From: Muribaculaceae bacterium
GTDB lineage: Bacteria > Bacteroidota > Bacteroidia > Bacteroidales > Muribaculaceae
DNA length: 64,000 nucleotides
Reading direction: 5' to 3'
NCBI GenBank assembly: GCA_017399915.1
Contig: JAFQAS010000058.1
Span: 186,001-250,000 of the forward strand
The position numbers and the translations under genes were made by a program. The notes under the pieces are model-generated. The model was not told the origin of the DNA, ran no database searches, and saw nothing but the letters and a program-made list of their open reading frames with translations. Shown here one piece after another: positions 1 through 8,179 of this stretch. The stretch's first letter is position 1, and the number at the start of each line of letters is the position of its first letter.

Positions 1-2
1 GG

Positions 3-272
3 AGCGACTCGATATTAATTATTCAAAATATTTTTGTAAATTTCCGCCCCGATTATATTCCGGTATTTGCATCGGTGAGATATGTGTGGATAATCATGAT
101 GACAGTTATTATTGTTTCTCATGCTTTGCCAAAGAAATGGTATGATAAAATGTCACTATGGTTTGTAAAGTCACCATGGGTTGTTAAATTGTTAATATTT
201 ATGATTGTAGTGCAATTAGTGTTACAATTTATGAGTGAAGAGGTTTCTCCATTTATATATTTCCAATTTTAA
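3..272 (+). CDS. MBOAT-family membrane O-acyltransferase, C-terminal fragment
   Basis: The reading frame is open from the left edge of the window (base 3) to the TAA at 270-272, so only the last 89 residues of a longer protein are present. They form two hydrophobic segments separated by a basic loop and end in the sequence SEEVSPFIYFQF. That ending is typical of Bacteroidetes MBOAT proteins (AlgI/DltB-like O-acyltransferases of about 480 residues). The family transfers acyl groups, usually acetyl or D-alanyl, onto envelope polymers; the substrate here cannot be told. The catalytic His lies upstream of the window. The call rests on the C-terminal pattern alone. Confidence 0.6.
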   Translation, partial: SDSILIIQNIFVNFRPDYIPVFASVRYVWIIMMTVIIVSHALPKKWYDKMSLWFVKSPWVVKLLIFMIVVQLVLQFMSEEVSPFIYFQF

Positions 273-290
273 AGTAAATTAAACAATATT

Positions 291-330
291 CAAAGCCGAG
301 AGGACTTCTCACGAGGTCCTCTCGGCTTTG
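291..330. terminator. Bidirectional hairpin terminator between MBOAT gene and sodB
   Basis: A perfect 15-bp inverted repeat (CAAAGCCGAGAGGAC at 291-305, its complement at 316-330) has a 10-nt loop. It lies between the convergent MBOAT gene and superoxide dismutase gene, so it can end both transcripts. There is no long T-tract, as is common in Bacteroidetes. Confidence 0.8.
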
Positions 331-356
331 ATATTAATATAAGATGAGAAAAGTAA

Positions 357-932
357 TTAGTATCTGCTTTCTATTATATCCCAATCAATAATATCCCAAA
401 GAGCATTAAGCGCATCAGCTCTACGATTTTGATAGTCGAGGTAGTAGGCATGTTCCCAAACATCAAAGGTGAGTAGGGGAGTCAGCCCCTCTGTAAGAGG
501 ATTTGATGCGTTTGATCCTTGAGAAATAATTAGTTTGCCATCATTATCACTTGATAGCCATACCCACCCAGAGCCAAATAAGGTTGTCCCTGCTTTAACA
601 AATTGTTTTTTTAAAACTTCGAAAGAGCCAAAATGAGTTGTTATAGCCTCAAGTAATTCTCCTTTAGGAAATCCACCACCATCAGGCGAAAATGAGAAAA
701 AATAAAATATATGGTTCCAAGCTTGGGCTGCGTTATTAAAAAGGCTACCAGTCGCTTTTCTAATAATATCTTCAAGAGTCATCTCTTCATATGGTGTACC
801 TTTGATGAGATTGTTAAGATTGTCAATATATGTCTTTTCATGTTTGCCATAATGATACTCTATTGTTTCCTTACTAATTATTGGAGCTAAAGAGTCAGTG
901 GCATAAGGTAGTTGGGGTAGTGAATATAACAT
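357..932 (-). CDS. sodB: Superoxide dismutase, Fe/Mn family (Fe-type)
   Basis: Cytoplasmic enzyme of 191 residues, the usual length, that dismutates superoxide to peroxide and oxygen. The four metal ligands are visible: His27 (in YHYGKH), His74 (WNH), Asp157 and His161 (DVWEHAYY). Gln70 in the NNAAQAWNH segment is the Fe-SOD type active-site glutamine. Residue 155 is Thr; in the Porphyromonas gingivalis enzyme Gly at this position is associated with cambialistic behaviour and Thr with iron preference, so I infer iron preference here. The gene is monocistronic, reads towards the terminator at 291-330 and has an inverted repeat ending at its start codon. Confidence 0.95.
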   Translation of the reverse strand: MLYSLPQLPYATDSLAPIISKETIEYHYGKHEKTYIDNLNNLIKGTPYEEMTLEDIIRKATGSLFNNAAQAWNHIFYFFSFSPDGGGFPKGELLEAITTHFGSFEVLKKQFVKAGTTLFGSGWVWLSSDNDGKLIISQGSNASNPLTEGLTPLLTFDVWEHAYYLDYQNRRADALNALWDIIDWDIIESRY

Positions 933-982
933 CGTCGTGAGAGTTTAAGTGAATTATTTACACTTATAACAACTCACGACGA
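932..982. repeat. Inverted repeat spanning the sodB leader and start codon
   Basis: A 10-bp perfect arm (TCGTCGTGAG at 932-941; complement at 973-982) encloses a second short pairing (AAGTG/CACTT). On the reverse strand the last base of the 3' arm is the A of the sodB ATG. The other arm directly follows a near-consensus -7 element (TATAAACTTTG, about 984-994). It could act as a terminator for the upstream efflux operon, as a protein-binding dyad, or as a translation-blocking hairpin in read-through transcripts. Confidence 0.6.
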
Positions 983-1012
983 GCAAAGTTTATAGAGGAC
1001 GTTTTTATGATG

Positions 1013-2194
1013 TTATAAATTGATTAACCTATATCTATTTAGAAGCGTTAATTCTTTATAGTAGTTATATTCAGCGTTTAAGTAATTTTTTTGTGCTTCA
1101 ATAAAAAAGTTAACCTCTTGAATATATGTGATTAAGTTGATTTGTCCACCATCGAGCGCTTTTTTGAGTAATCCTATATTATCTTGATTTTGGAGAGTGG
1201 GCCGATATTCTTCTAATTCCTGGAAGAGGGCTAATGCATTGGCTCGTTGAGATTTGAGATTGGCGATTTGCTCAATTTCATACTCTTCACTTTGAAGTCT
1301 TATCGCTTCTCTATTCGCAATGTTTGCGTCAGATTTGTGTTTATGAGAGAAAAGAGGAATCGATACTCCAACAGAAAATCCGTTGAAATATGTGCCAAGT
1401 TCGTTTTCAAGTTTATATCCAACAGAAAATCCTGGACGTTTACTCATTTCAATAACTTTTGCATTTTGTTCTTGGCTTTTAGTCATTAAAGAATATTGAG
1501 TTAGTTGAGGATCATTTTCGTGTATAAGTTGGACGTAATTTTCTTCCGATAGAATTATTTCGTCGGGATAATTATTTAATGATGCTAAAATCCCGGAAAT
1601 ATCTTTCCCTCCATTTTCATTTAATAAAGATGCTTCTAAGTCTTGAAGTTGATTATTCAATGATTTAATTTCGCGTGTAATCGAAATTTTTTCGATTTTG
1701 ATTTTATTAATATCGAGCTTAGTTACTTCGCCACGTTTACGCCCTAATTCATATTTAGCTGCGAGTGAGTCCATTTGAGAGTCTAAACGTTTGAATAGAG
1801 CTAATTGTTTTCGTGCATTTACTATATCAATTAAAATTAGTTTTATTTCAATAATCTTATTTAATCGATTGACTTTATTTTGGTAATCAATAGCTTCAGA
1901 TGTGCTATTGATTGCATTTTTTCGAGTGGAATAAATTTGAGGCCACTCAAAACTTTGAGACACACCAACACCCCATTTGGTGCCCCCACCTCCCCATTTA
2001 TGTTCAAAACCAATTTCGGGGTCGGGTAGATTATTGCTGCTTTTCATTGACATTATTTCTGCATTTCCAATAGCCTTATTGGAAGCAAGAGATGGATTAT
2101 TATTTGCGATTGTGCTTAATATCTCATCATATGTCATAGAATTAGCATTGAAAATGCAAGTGACGATGCTAAAGAAGAATAATATATGTTTCAT
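1013..2194 (-). CDS. TolC-type outer-membrane efflux protein of a heavy-metal RND system
   Basis: 393-residue outer-membrane factor (OEP/CusC-CzcC class). An N-terminal signal peptide of about 19 residues (MKHILFFFSIVTCIFNANS) precedes a helical body typical of TolC relatives, with long amphipathic, Glu/Lys/Gln-rich helices. It would form the outer-membrane channel of a tripartite exporter with the two proteins encoded just upstream. Its ATG overlaps the end of the RND pump gene by 4 bp, which indicates translational coupling. It is the last gene of the efflux operon. The exact metal cannot be read from this component. Confidence 0.85.
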   Translation of the reverse strand: MKHILFFFSIVTCIFNANSMTYDEILSTIANNNPSLASNKAIGNAEIMSMKSSNNLPDPEIGFEHKWGGGGTKWGVGVSQSFEWPQIYSTRKNAINSTSEAIDYQNKVNRLNKIIEIKLILIDIVNARKQLALFKRLDSQMDSLAAKYELGRKRGEVTKLDINKIKIEKISITREIKSLNNQLQDLEASLLNENGGKDISGILASLNNYPDEIILSEENYVQLIHENDPQLTQYSLMTKSQEQNAKVIEMSKRPGFSVGYKLENELGTYFNGFSVGVSIPLFSHKHKSDANIANREAIRLQSEEYEIEQIANLKSQRANALALFQELEEYRPTLQNQDNIGLLKKALDGGQINLITYIQEVNFFIEAQKNYLNAEYNYYKELTLLNRYRLINL

Positions 2195-5100
2195 TTCATT
2201 TCTTTTTTTGAGGTGATATAATAAATCGCAGGTACCACAAAAATATTTAAGATGGTAGAAGAAAGTAATCCTCCTAAAATAACGATAGCCATAGGAGATT
2301 GTATCTCATTACCGGGTTCGCTACCACGTAGAGCAAGTGGAATAAGAGCTAATGCCGATGTTAGGGCTGTCATTATAATTGGGTTGAGACGATTAGATGA
2401 GCCTTTGATGATTCGTTCCATTAATCCAATCCCGTCTTTTTTAAGTGCATTATAGTGCGAAATTAAAAGCATTCCATTGCGAGTCGTTATGCCAAGAAGA
2501 GAGATAAAACCAATGATTGCAGGAATATTAAGTTCGCCAGATGTGAATCTTAGGATAAGTATTCCACCAATCATAGCAAGAGGCATATTGATTAATATTA
2601 TGAGCGAATGTTTTACGGTCTTAAATTCTTGATAAAGCAGCATGAAAATAATCAAGAGTGCTCCAATTGAGGTTATTGCAAGTGTTCTTGATGCTTCAGC
2701 TTCACTTTCAAATTGACCGCCATATACAATATAGTAGTTCTCTGGTAGTTTGATTTTGCCTTCAATTTTTTGTTGAATATCATTTACCACGCCACGAAGA
2801 TCTCGATCAGCAACATTGGCTGAAATGACTAAACGTCGACTCACATTTTCTCGATTGATTGTATTTGGACCAGATGTAGAAACAACATCAGCTACATAGC
2901 TTAACGGAATTTTTCCTTGATTACTATCTATCATTAAATTTGAAATCTTATCGATAGAGTTTCGATGATTGTCATCTAATCTAACAGTTAAGTCATAGGG
3001 TAGGCCATGTTCGTATACTTGCGACACAACTTCTCCACCTAATGCTACATTAATGAATTGTGAAAATTGATTGATAGTTATGCCATATTTAGCGAGTAAG
3101 TCGCGACGAGGACGTATATCAAGTTGAGGGCGGCCAACTTGTTGTTCGATATTGACATCTACAATGCCGTTAACGTCAGATATCGCTTGCTTTATTTGTG
3201 AGCCAAGTGTGTATAAATGGGTTAAATCATCTCCAAACAACTTTATTGCAATTTGTGATTCCGTCCCTGAGAGCATTGCGTCTATACGGTGGGAAATAGG
3301 TTGCCCAATTTCAATGTTTGCCCCGGGAATTGTTGCTAATTTTTCTCTGACATCTTTTACAACTTCGCCGCGGGTACGGTTTGTCAACTTATATGGAGCT
3401 TCAATCTCAGATGAATTGACTCCAAAAGAGTGCTCATCGAGCTCTGCGCGTCCGGTCTTACGTGCAACAGTTTGAATTTCAGGGATTGATAATAACATTT
3501 TTTCGGCTTCTCGGCCAATTTTATCACTTTCGTCAAGGGCAATTCCAGGTAATGTGCTGACATTCACAGTGAATGACCCTTCATTAAACGATGGTAAGAA
3601 ACTGCGGCCTAATGTAAAGAATAAGCATGCTGAGATGATAAATAATATGCAGACGGAGCTTAAAATTAGTGCTTTATGTTTTAAACTCCAATTAAGAGCT
3701 CGTTCATACCCTTTCTTTAAATTCCTGACAAGCAATGATTCTTTGTTGATTTTATCAGTCGCTTTTTTGCGATCTAATAAGTAACTGCAAAGAGCGGGAG
3801 TTAGAGTAAGAGCGACAATTGTTGATGCAATAAGAGCAACAATAAATGATATTCCAAGTGGGATTAACATTCGCCCTTCAATTCCACTTAAGAAGAATAG
3901 GGGTATAAAACTTGCAATGATAATCAGAGTCGAGTTTAGGATAGGCATTCGAACTTCCGTTGATGCCTCGAAAACAACTTTTAATGTTGTTTTACGTTGG
4001 ACTTCGGGTAAAGCTCGATTTTCTCGTATACGTTTGTATACGTTTTCTACGTCAACAATCGCATCATCAACAAGAGATCCAATGGCAATAGCTATACCAC
4101 CTAAACTCATTGTATTTATTGTAAATCCAAAGAAATGTAGCACTAAGACAGCAACAATTATTGATAGAGGGAGGGCTGTGAGTGAGATAAAAGTTGTGCG
4201 GACATTCATTAAGAATAAGAATAGCACAATCACAACAAATAAAGATCCTTCAATTAATGACTGTTTTAGATTCCCGATTGAGTTGTCAATAAAGTCACTT
4301 TGTTTAAAGATATTAGTTGATATTTTTAAATCTTTGGGCATATTCTTACTCATTGAAGATAACTCGTCTTCAATCTTCTCTGTAAGTTCAATAGTCCCTA
4401 CTGCCGGTTGTTTTGTAATTGTCATTAGAACTGCCGGTTTTGCTCGTTCTGAAGCGACGCCAAGTCGAGGCATTTTATTGCCAATTTGAACATTCGTAAT
4501 ATCTTCAATTAATACCGTTCCATTTTCATCACTGCGAACAACAGCTTTTGCTAAATCTTCGGTAGAATTAGTATTAACGTCTCCTTTTATAATATATTCA
4601 TTACCATATTCATAAAGGACACCCCCAGTTGCATTGTTATTAATTGCACTAACACTATTCATAACCTCATCAAGAGATACATTATAATGGCGCATTTTTT
4701 CGGGGAGAATTTGTATTTGGTATTCTTTAATATCTCCGCCAATAACAGCAACTTGAGAAACTCCACCAATAGAGAGTAGTCGAGGGCGAATAACACGGTC
4801 AGCGAGAGTTCGAATATCGCTCAATGAGGTTTTATCTGCAGTTAACCCAATGATCATAATTTCCCCTAAAATAGAGGATTGTGGACCTAATGTGGGCGTT
4901 TCGACTCCTGGAGGTAGTTGGTCATTAATTGTTGACAATTTTTCAGAAACAATTTGTCGAGCGGTATATACATCAGTCCCCCAATCAAATTCTACCCAAA
5001 CGATAGAAAATCCGGTTGCCGAAGAAGAACGAACACGACGCACATCTGTGGCTCCATTAACTGCTGTTTCAATAGGGAAAGACACAAGCTTCTCTACCTC

Positions 5101-5277
5101 CTCGGGAGCAAAACCGGGAGCTTCAGTCATCACGACTACAGTAGGAGCATTTAAATCAGGAAAAATGTCAACCTCGGTACGAAATAGTACAAACGTCCCG
5201 GCAATCATCATTACGATTGACATAATGAGAATTGTGAGACGATTATTTAATGAAAATTGAATAATCTTATTTAGCAT
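2191..5277 (-). CDS. Heavy-metal efflux RND transporter, CusA/CzcA family
   Basis: Inner-membrane proton-driven pump of 1,028 residues, typical for the family. TM1 is followed by a large periplasmic loop, TM2-6, a second large loop and TM8-12. The TM4 relay reads AIGSLVDDAIVDVENV, with paired Asp and a Glu as in HME-RND proteins, rather than the hydrophobe/amine-type signature. The loops are degenerate for a methionine relay as far as I can judge, so a divalent cation (Zn, Co, Ni) is at least as likely as Cu or Ag. The gene starts 11 bp after the adaptor gene and overlaps the outer-membrane factor gene by 4 bp. The His-rich neighbours support a metal substrate. Confidence 0.9.
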   Translation of the reverse strand: MLNKIIQFSLNNRLTILIMSIVMMIAGTFVLFRTEVDIFPDLNAPTVVVMTEAPGFAPEEVEKLVSFPIETAVNGATDVRRVRSSSATGFSIVWVEFDWGTDVYTARQIVSEKLSTINDQLPPGVETPTLGPQSSILGEIMIIGLTADKTSLSDIRTLADRVIRPRLLSIGGVSQVAVIGGDIKEYQIQILPEKMRHYNVSLDEVMNSVSAINNNATGGVLYEYGNEYIIKGDVNTNSTEDLAKAVVRSDENGTVLIEDITNVQIGNKMPRLGVASERAKPAVLMTITKQPAVGTIELTEKIEDELSSMSKNMPKDLKISTNIFKQSDFIDNSIGNLKQSLIEGSLFVVIVLFLFLMNVRTTFISLTALPLSIIVAVLVLHFFGFTINTMSLGGIAIAIGSLVDDAIVDVENVYKRIRENRALPEVQRKTTLKVVFEASTEVRMPILNSTLIIIASFIPLFFLSGIEGRMLIPLGISFIVALIASTIVALTLTPALCSYLLDRKKATDKINKESLLVRNLKKGYERALNWSLKHKALILSSVCILFIISACLFFTLGRSFLPSFNEGSFTVNVSTLPGIALDESDKIGREAEKMLLSIPEIQTVARKTGRAELDEHSFGVNSSEIEAPYKLTNRTRGEVVKDVREKLATIPGANIEIGQPISHRIDAMLSGTESQIAIKLFGDDLTHLYTLGSQIKQAISDVNGIVDVNIEQQVGRPQLDIRPRRDLLAKYGITINQFSQFINVALGGEVVSQVYEHGLPYDLTVRLDDNHRNSIDKISNLMIDSNQGKIPLSYVADVVSTSGPNTINRENVSRRLVISANVADRDLRGVVNDIQQKIEGKIKLPENYYIVYGGQFESEAEASRTLAITSIGALLIIFMLLYQEFKTVKHSLIILINMPLAMIGGILILRFTSGELNIPAIIGFISLLGITTRNGMLLISHYNALKKDGIGLMERIIKGSSNRLNPIIMTALTSALALIPLALRGSEPGNEIQSPMAIVILGGLLSSTILNIFVVPAIYYITSKKEMK

Positions 5278-5288
5278 AGCCGTAAATT

Positions 5289-6437
5289 TTAATGGTTATG
5301 ACTATGACCTTCGGGGACAGCTCCACTTGATTCAGCAAGTTTTACGATAATGGCCCCTTTTGTAACAACTTCATCTTTACGGGTAAGTCCGCTCAAAATC
5401 TCAATTTCATCACCATTGCTATTCCCAATTGTCACAAGGCGTTTTTCGTAACATTCTTCATCAAGTTTGACGTAGACATAATGTTTTCCTTGTTGCTCAG
5501 TTATAGCATCTATCGGGAGTACTATTGCATCGGGTTTAACATTGCCAATAAGGAAAATTTCTACATAAGCACCTGGTACGGCTGAACCATTATTGTCAAA
5601 AGAGAAATGAATGGGTATATAGCCCGATTGTTGAGCGGAAGCGGTTGATGGAGTAGATATTAAACGACCATTAACTTCGTTTAGATGTGTTGTTTCGTTA
5701 GAATAAGACGCTCTAAATGTTGCAGTTTTTATTGTCGACAGATAGGGATAATATTTTTCAGGTAAATCTGCGCGTAATGTTAATCTATCAGAGCCTGATA
5801 TAACAGCAATTTGTTGTCCGGCTGTAACGTATTCACCTTCTTTAACCAAGAGTTCTGTTATCATGCCACTTGTTGCAGCTTTGGCACTTCCGCCTGAAGG
5901 AACTCCGGAATATGCAGCTTTAGCTTGTTCGTAAGCTTCAACAGCTGCATTATACTCTTTAGTCGTAATTATACTATCTTTATGAAGTGGAGTTAAGCGA
6001 TCTAATTCGCGCTTAGCAGCTTCAACCTTAACGCGGTCACTTTCGTTTTTATCTCCACCGGCAATCTCTTTTGAAGTGATTGTAGCAATAATTGTCCCTT
6101 TATTAATTGATTTTCCTTCCACAATTCCCGGTTTGAAATTAATAATACCGGGAGCGGTTGCCGTAACAATGGATTGTTCACTTGCTGCTGATTCGATTTG
6201 TCCGGTTACTTTTATAATATTATTGAAGTCTTGAGGTTTTACCATTTGGCTATATACTCCAAATTTTTTTGCCGATTCAGCAGGTAAAACGATTTCATTG
6301 CCATGATTATTACTATGTGCACCATGACTGCCATGGTCGTGATTGTGCCCTAATCCATCGTCTTTGGCAGATGGTGTGCATGATGATGCGATAATTAATG
6401 TAGTAAGGATATAAATACTACGACATATTTTTCTCAT
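5289..6437 (-). CDS. RND periplasmic adaptor (CusB/CzcB-like), His-rich lipoprotein
   Basis: 382-residue membrane-fusion protein. The N-terminus has a lipoprotein signal (LTTLIIASSC, Cys at about 20). It is followed by a His-rich segment (HNHDHGSHGAHSNNH, about residues 31-45), the lipoyl/barrel-sandwich and alpha-hairpin regions, and a beta-barrel. The protein ends in a second His cluster (GHSHNH). The terminal His clusters suggest metal capture or sensing in the periplasm before transfer to the pump. It lies 87 bp downstream of the His/Cys-rich small-protein gene and 11 bp before the pump gene. Confidence 0.88.
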   Translation of the reverse strand: MRKICRSIYILTTLIIASSCTPSAKDDGLGHNHDHGSHGAHSNNHGNEIVLPAESAKKFGVYSQMVKPQDFNNIIKVTGQIESAASEQSIVTATAPGIINFKPGIVEGKSINKGTIIATITSKEIAGGDKNESDRVKVEAAKRELDRLTPLHKDSIITTKEYNAAVEAYEQAKAAYSGVPSGGSAKAATSGMITELLVKEGEYVTAGQQIAVISGSDRLTLRADLPEKYYPYLSTIKTATFRASYSNETTHLNEVNGRLISTPSTASAQQSGYIPIHFSFDNNGSAVPGAYVEIFLIGNVKPDAIVLPIDAITEQQGKHYVYVKLDEECYEKRLVTIGNSNGDEIEILSGLTRKDEVVTKGAIIVKLAESSGAVPEGHSHNH

Positions 6438-6524
6438 ATATTGTGATTTAATTGAGGTTGTGTTATTATCAATAAATAGAATCTATTGTTTAAGAGTATA
6501 ATTTTATACTACAGATTTTAATGA

Positions 6525-6965
6525 TTAACACACAGGTGGCGCTCTAAGCGACGCCACTTTAAATACCCCATCACATATTGATGCAATATAATTTATGTCA
6601 TTATTGAAGGAAGTCTCTGTAACGGAGATGTTGTTATTAAAATATTCTATTAAGATTGCATTTAATAGATAAATAGGGAAATCTCCATTGAATATAAATG
6701 TTTGTTTAGCGATTTGATAATCACCTAAATGTGCTGAACAATTTTCAGCTGAGTCATTTTCAGAATGATTACAACCACAATGAGAGCAATCATGAGTATG
6801 AGAATGTTTAAAATGGTGTGATTCGTTATGGCACTCGTGGTTCATAACTTTAGATATGCCAAATACAATATCTCCATTTTCATCATGGTGATGGAACTGA
6901 ATGATTGAACTTGTTACAATCATCAGCAGTACAATTGTTGATATGACAGATACCCACTTATTCAT
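6525..6965 (-). CDS. Small exported His/Cys-rich protein heading the metal-efflux operon
   Basis: 146-residue protein of unrecognised family. Residues 1-22 form a signal peptide or membrane anchor, followed at once by QFHHHDENGD. The middle (about residues 42-80) is packed with potential metal ligands: HECHNESHHFKHSHTHDC, then CGCNH, then C-x-x-H. The C-terminal half lacks such residues and ends in PPVC. This composition and its place as first gene of the CusB/A/C-like operon suggest periplasmic metal binding as a buffer, chaperone or sensor. That role is inferred from composition only. A full TTTG-N20-TATCTTTG promoter lies just upstream (6982-7013). Confidence 0.7.
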   Translation of the reverse strand: MNKWVSVISTIVLLMIVTSSIIQFHHHDENGDIVFGISKVMNHECHNESHHFKHSHTHDCSHCGCNHSENDSAENCSAHLGDYQIAKQTFIFNGDFPIYLLNAILIEYFNNNISVTETSFNNDINYIASICDGVFKVASLRAPPVC

Positions 6966-6981
6966 TTTACAATATCATATG

Positions 6982-7013
6982 CAAAGATAGTGTAAATCAC
7001 GTTTAATCGCAAA
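6982..7013 (-). promoter_or_regulatory. Bacteroidetes-type promoter of the metal-efflux operon
   Basis: On the reverse strand TTTG (7013-7010), a 20-bp spacer and TATCTTTG (6989-6982) match the TTTG-N19/20-TAnnTTTG consensus fully. Transcription would start near 6977, leaving a leader of about 12 nt before the ATG at 6965. Confidence 0.75.
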
Positions 7014-7041
7014 TACTAACGGTCTTTTCTTGTCAGATAAA

Positions 7042-8100
7042 TTATAGATTTAGATATAAGTCTTTATATTGGTTTGCCATTGTTTCATGAGAAAAACGCT
7101 TAACATTAGCTTGCCCCGCTTTAATTACTTCTTCTAAAATAGAGTCTTGTTCAAGCATATTTAATGCCTTTATAAGTGATTTTTTATCTGCATTTTTTAT
7201 TAAAAGGGGGCTCTTCCCAATAACTTCGGGGATTGACGATGTGTTTAATGCAATGACCGGACAATTAGCACTTTGAGCTTCTAAAATAGGAAGCCCAAAT
7301 CCTTCATATGATGATGGATATATTAAGCATTTAGAGGAATTGTATAGTTGGTTTAATTGAGCATTGTTGATGTTTGAGTAAATTTCATATCTATTATGCC
7401 CAATTTTCTTGTTGAGAAATTGCTCTTCTTTGTTGGAGAGCGGTGTCCCACATATTTTTATACGATGAGATGTTTCGCTAAGAGCTTCTATTAGCAAATT
7501 AAAGTTTTTGTAATTGCATCTACTTCCCACATAAAGTAAGTAATCATCTTTCTCAATGTTTTCTATATGATGAAAATCGGAAGATACGCCATTATATATT
7601 ACTTTAACTTTATTTTTATTTATCTCCGGAAGATAATAAAGCAAATCATTGTATGTGTTGTTTGAAACGCACACTATAAAATCAGCATTATTTATTGCCT
7701 TATATTTTTGATGACAATGAATTTGTTTTTTTATTCCGCTCATAAATCTTTCATAGGTAAAATCATGAACAGTTACTATTGATTTTATTAATTTATTTTG
7801 AGGGACTCTATAATATGAAGAATGGAATATTGAAAATATATCGGAATTAGGAACATTAATATCGAGATATCGTTCAATAGATAAAGGTAGAATAGATTTA
7901 TGAATTAGAATTTTAGATTTATCAATAGATAAGTCTTTTCGATAAATATTTTGAAATACTTTTTTATTATATTCAAAACATGTATAATCAAACCTATTTT
8001 CTTGATAAAACGAATTTAGTAACATAGTCCACATAGAGGATATGCCCCCTGATTGCTGAAGAGAATATATTATATTATCAAATAATATTGTTTTCATCAT
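7042..8100 (-). CDS. Glycosyltransferase family 4 (GT-B) protein
   Basis: 352-residue retaining GT-B glycosyltransferase. The N-terminal domain starts ILFDNIIYSLQQSGGIS, the acceptor-side glycine loop of GT4 enzymes. The C-terminal domain has the nucleotide-sugar signature E-x7-E in SSYEGFGLPILEAQ (about residues 263-276) after a typical LLYVGSRCNYKNF strand. There is no signal peptide or TM, so it acts on the cytoplasmic face, probably in O-antigen, capsule or glycan assembly. It stands alone, not in a polysaccharide locus. A promoter element lies 5 bp before the start codon, so the mRNA may be leaderless. Confidence 0.85.
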   Translation of the reverse strand: MMKTILFDNIIYSLQQSGGISSMWTMLLNSFYQENRFDYTCFEYNKKVFQNIYRKDLSIDKSKILIHKSILPLSIERYLDINVPNSDIFSIFHSSYYRVPQNKLIKSIVTVHDFTYERFMSGIKKQIHCHQKYKAINNADFIVCVSNNTYNDLLYYLPEINKNKVKVIYNGVSSDFHHIENIEKDDYLLYVGSRCNYKNFNLLIEALSETSHRIKICGTPLSNKEEQFLNKKIGHNRYEIYSNINNAQLNQLYNSSKCLIYPSSYEGFGLPILEAQSANCPVIALNTSSIPEVIGKSPLLIKNADKKSLIKALNMLEQDSILEEVIKAGQANVKRFSHETMANQYKDLYLNL

Positions 8101-8104
8101 GCAA

Positions 8105-8135
8105 CAAAGGTAATAAAAAAATGAAAGCGGTCAAT
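8105..8135 (-). promoter_or_regulatory. Promoter of the GT4 gene, possibly giving a leaderless mRNA
   Basis: On the reverse strand ATTG (8135-8132), a 19-bp spacer and TACCTTTG (8112-8105). The -7 box ends five bases before the ATG at 8100, so the expected start site falls on or next to the initiation codon. The promoter overlaps the terminator hairpin of the upstream operon. Confidence 0.55.
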
Positions 8136-8156
8136 TATTTCTGACCACTTTCATTT
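8119..8156 (-). terminator. Terminator of the etfBA-acyl-CoA dehydrogenase operon
   Basis: Hairpin with arms AAATGAAAG/CTTTCATTT and GGTCA/TGACC separated by one mismatch, with an 8-nt loop. On the reverse strand it is followed by a run of seven T. It lies 24 bp past the stop codon of the acyl-CoA dehydrogenase gene. Confidence 0.8.
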
Positions 8157-8179
8157 ATATTTATTGAAATTTCAGAAAA

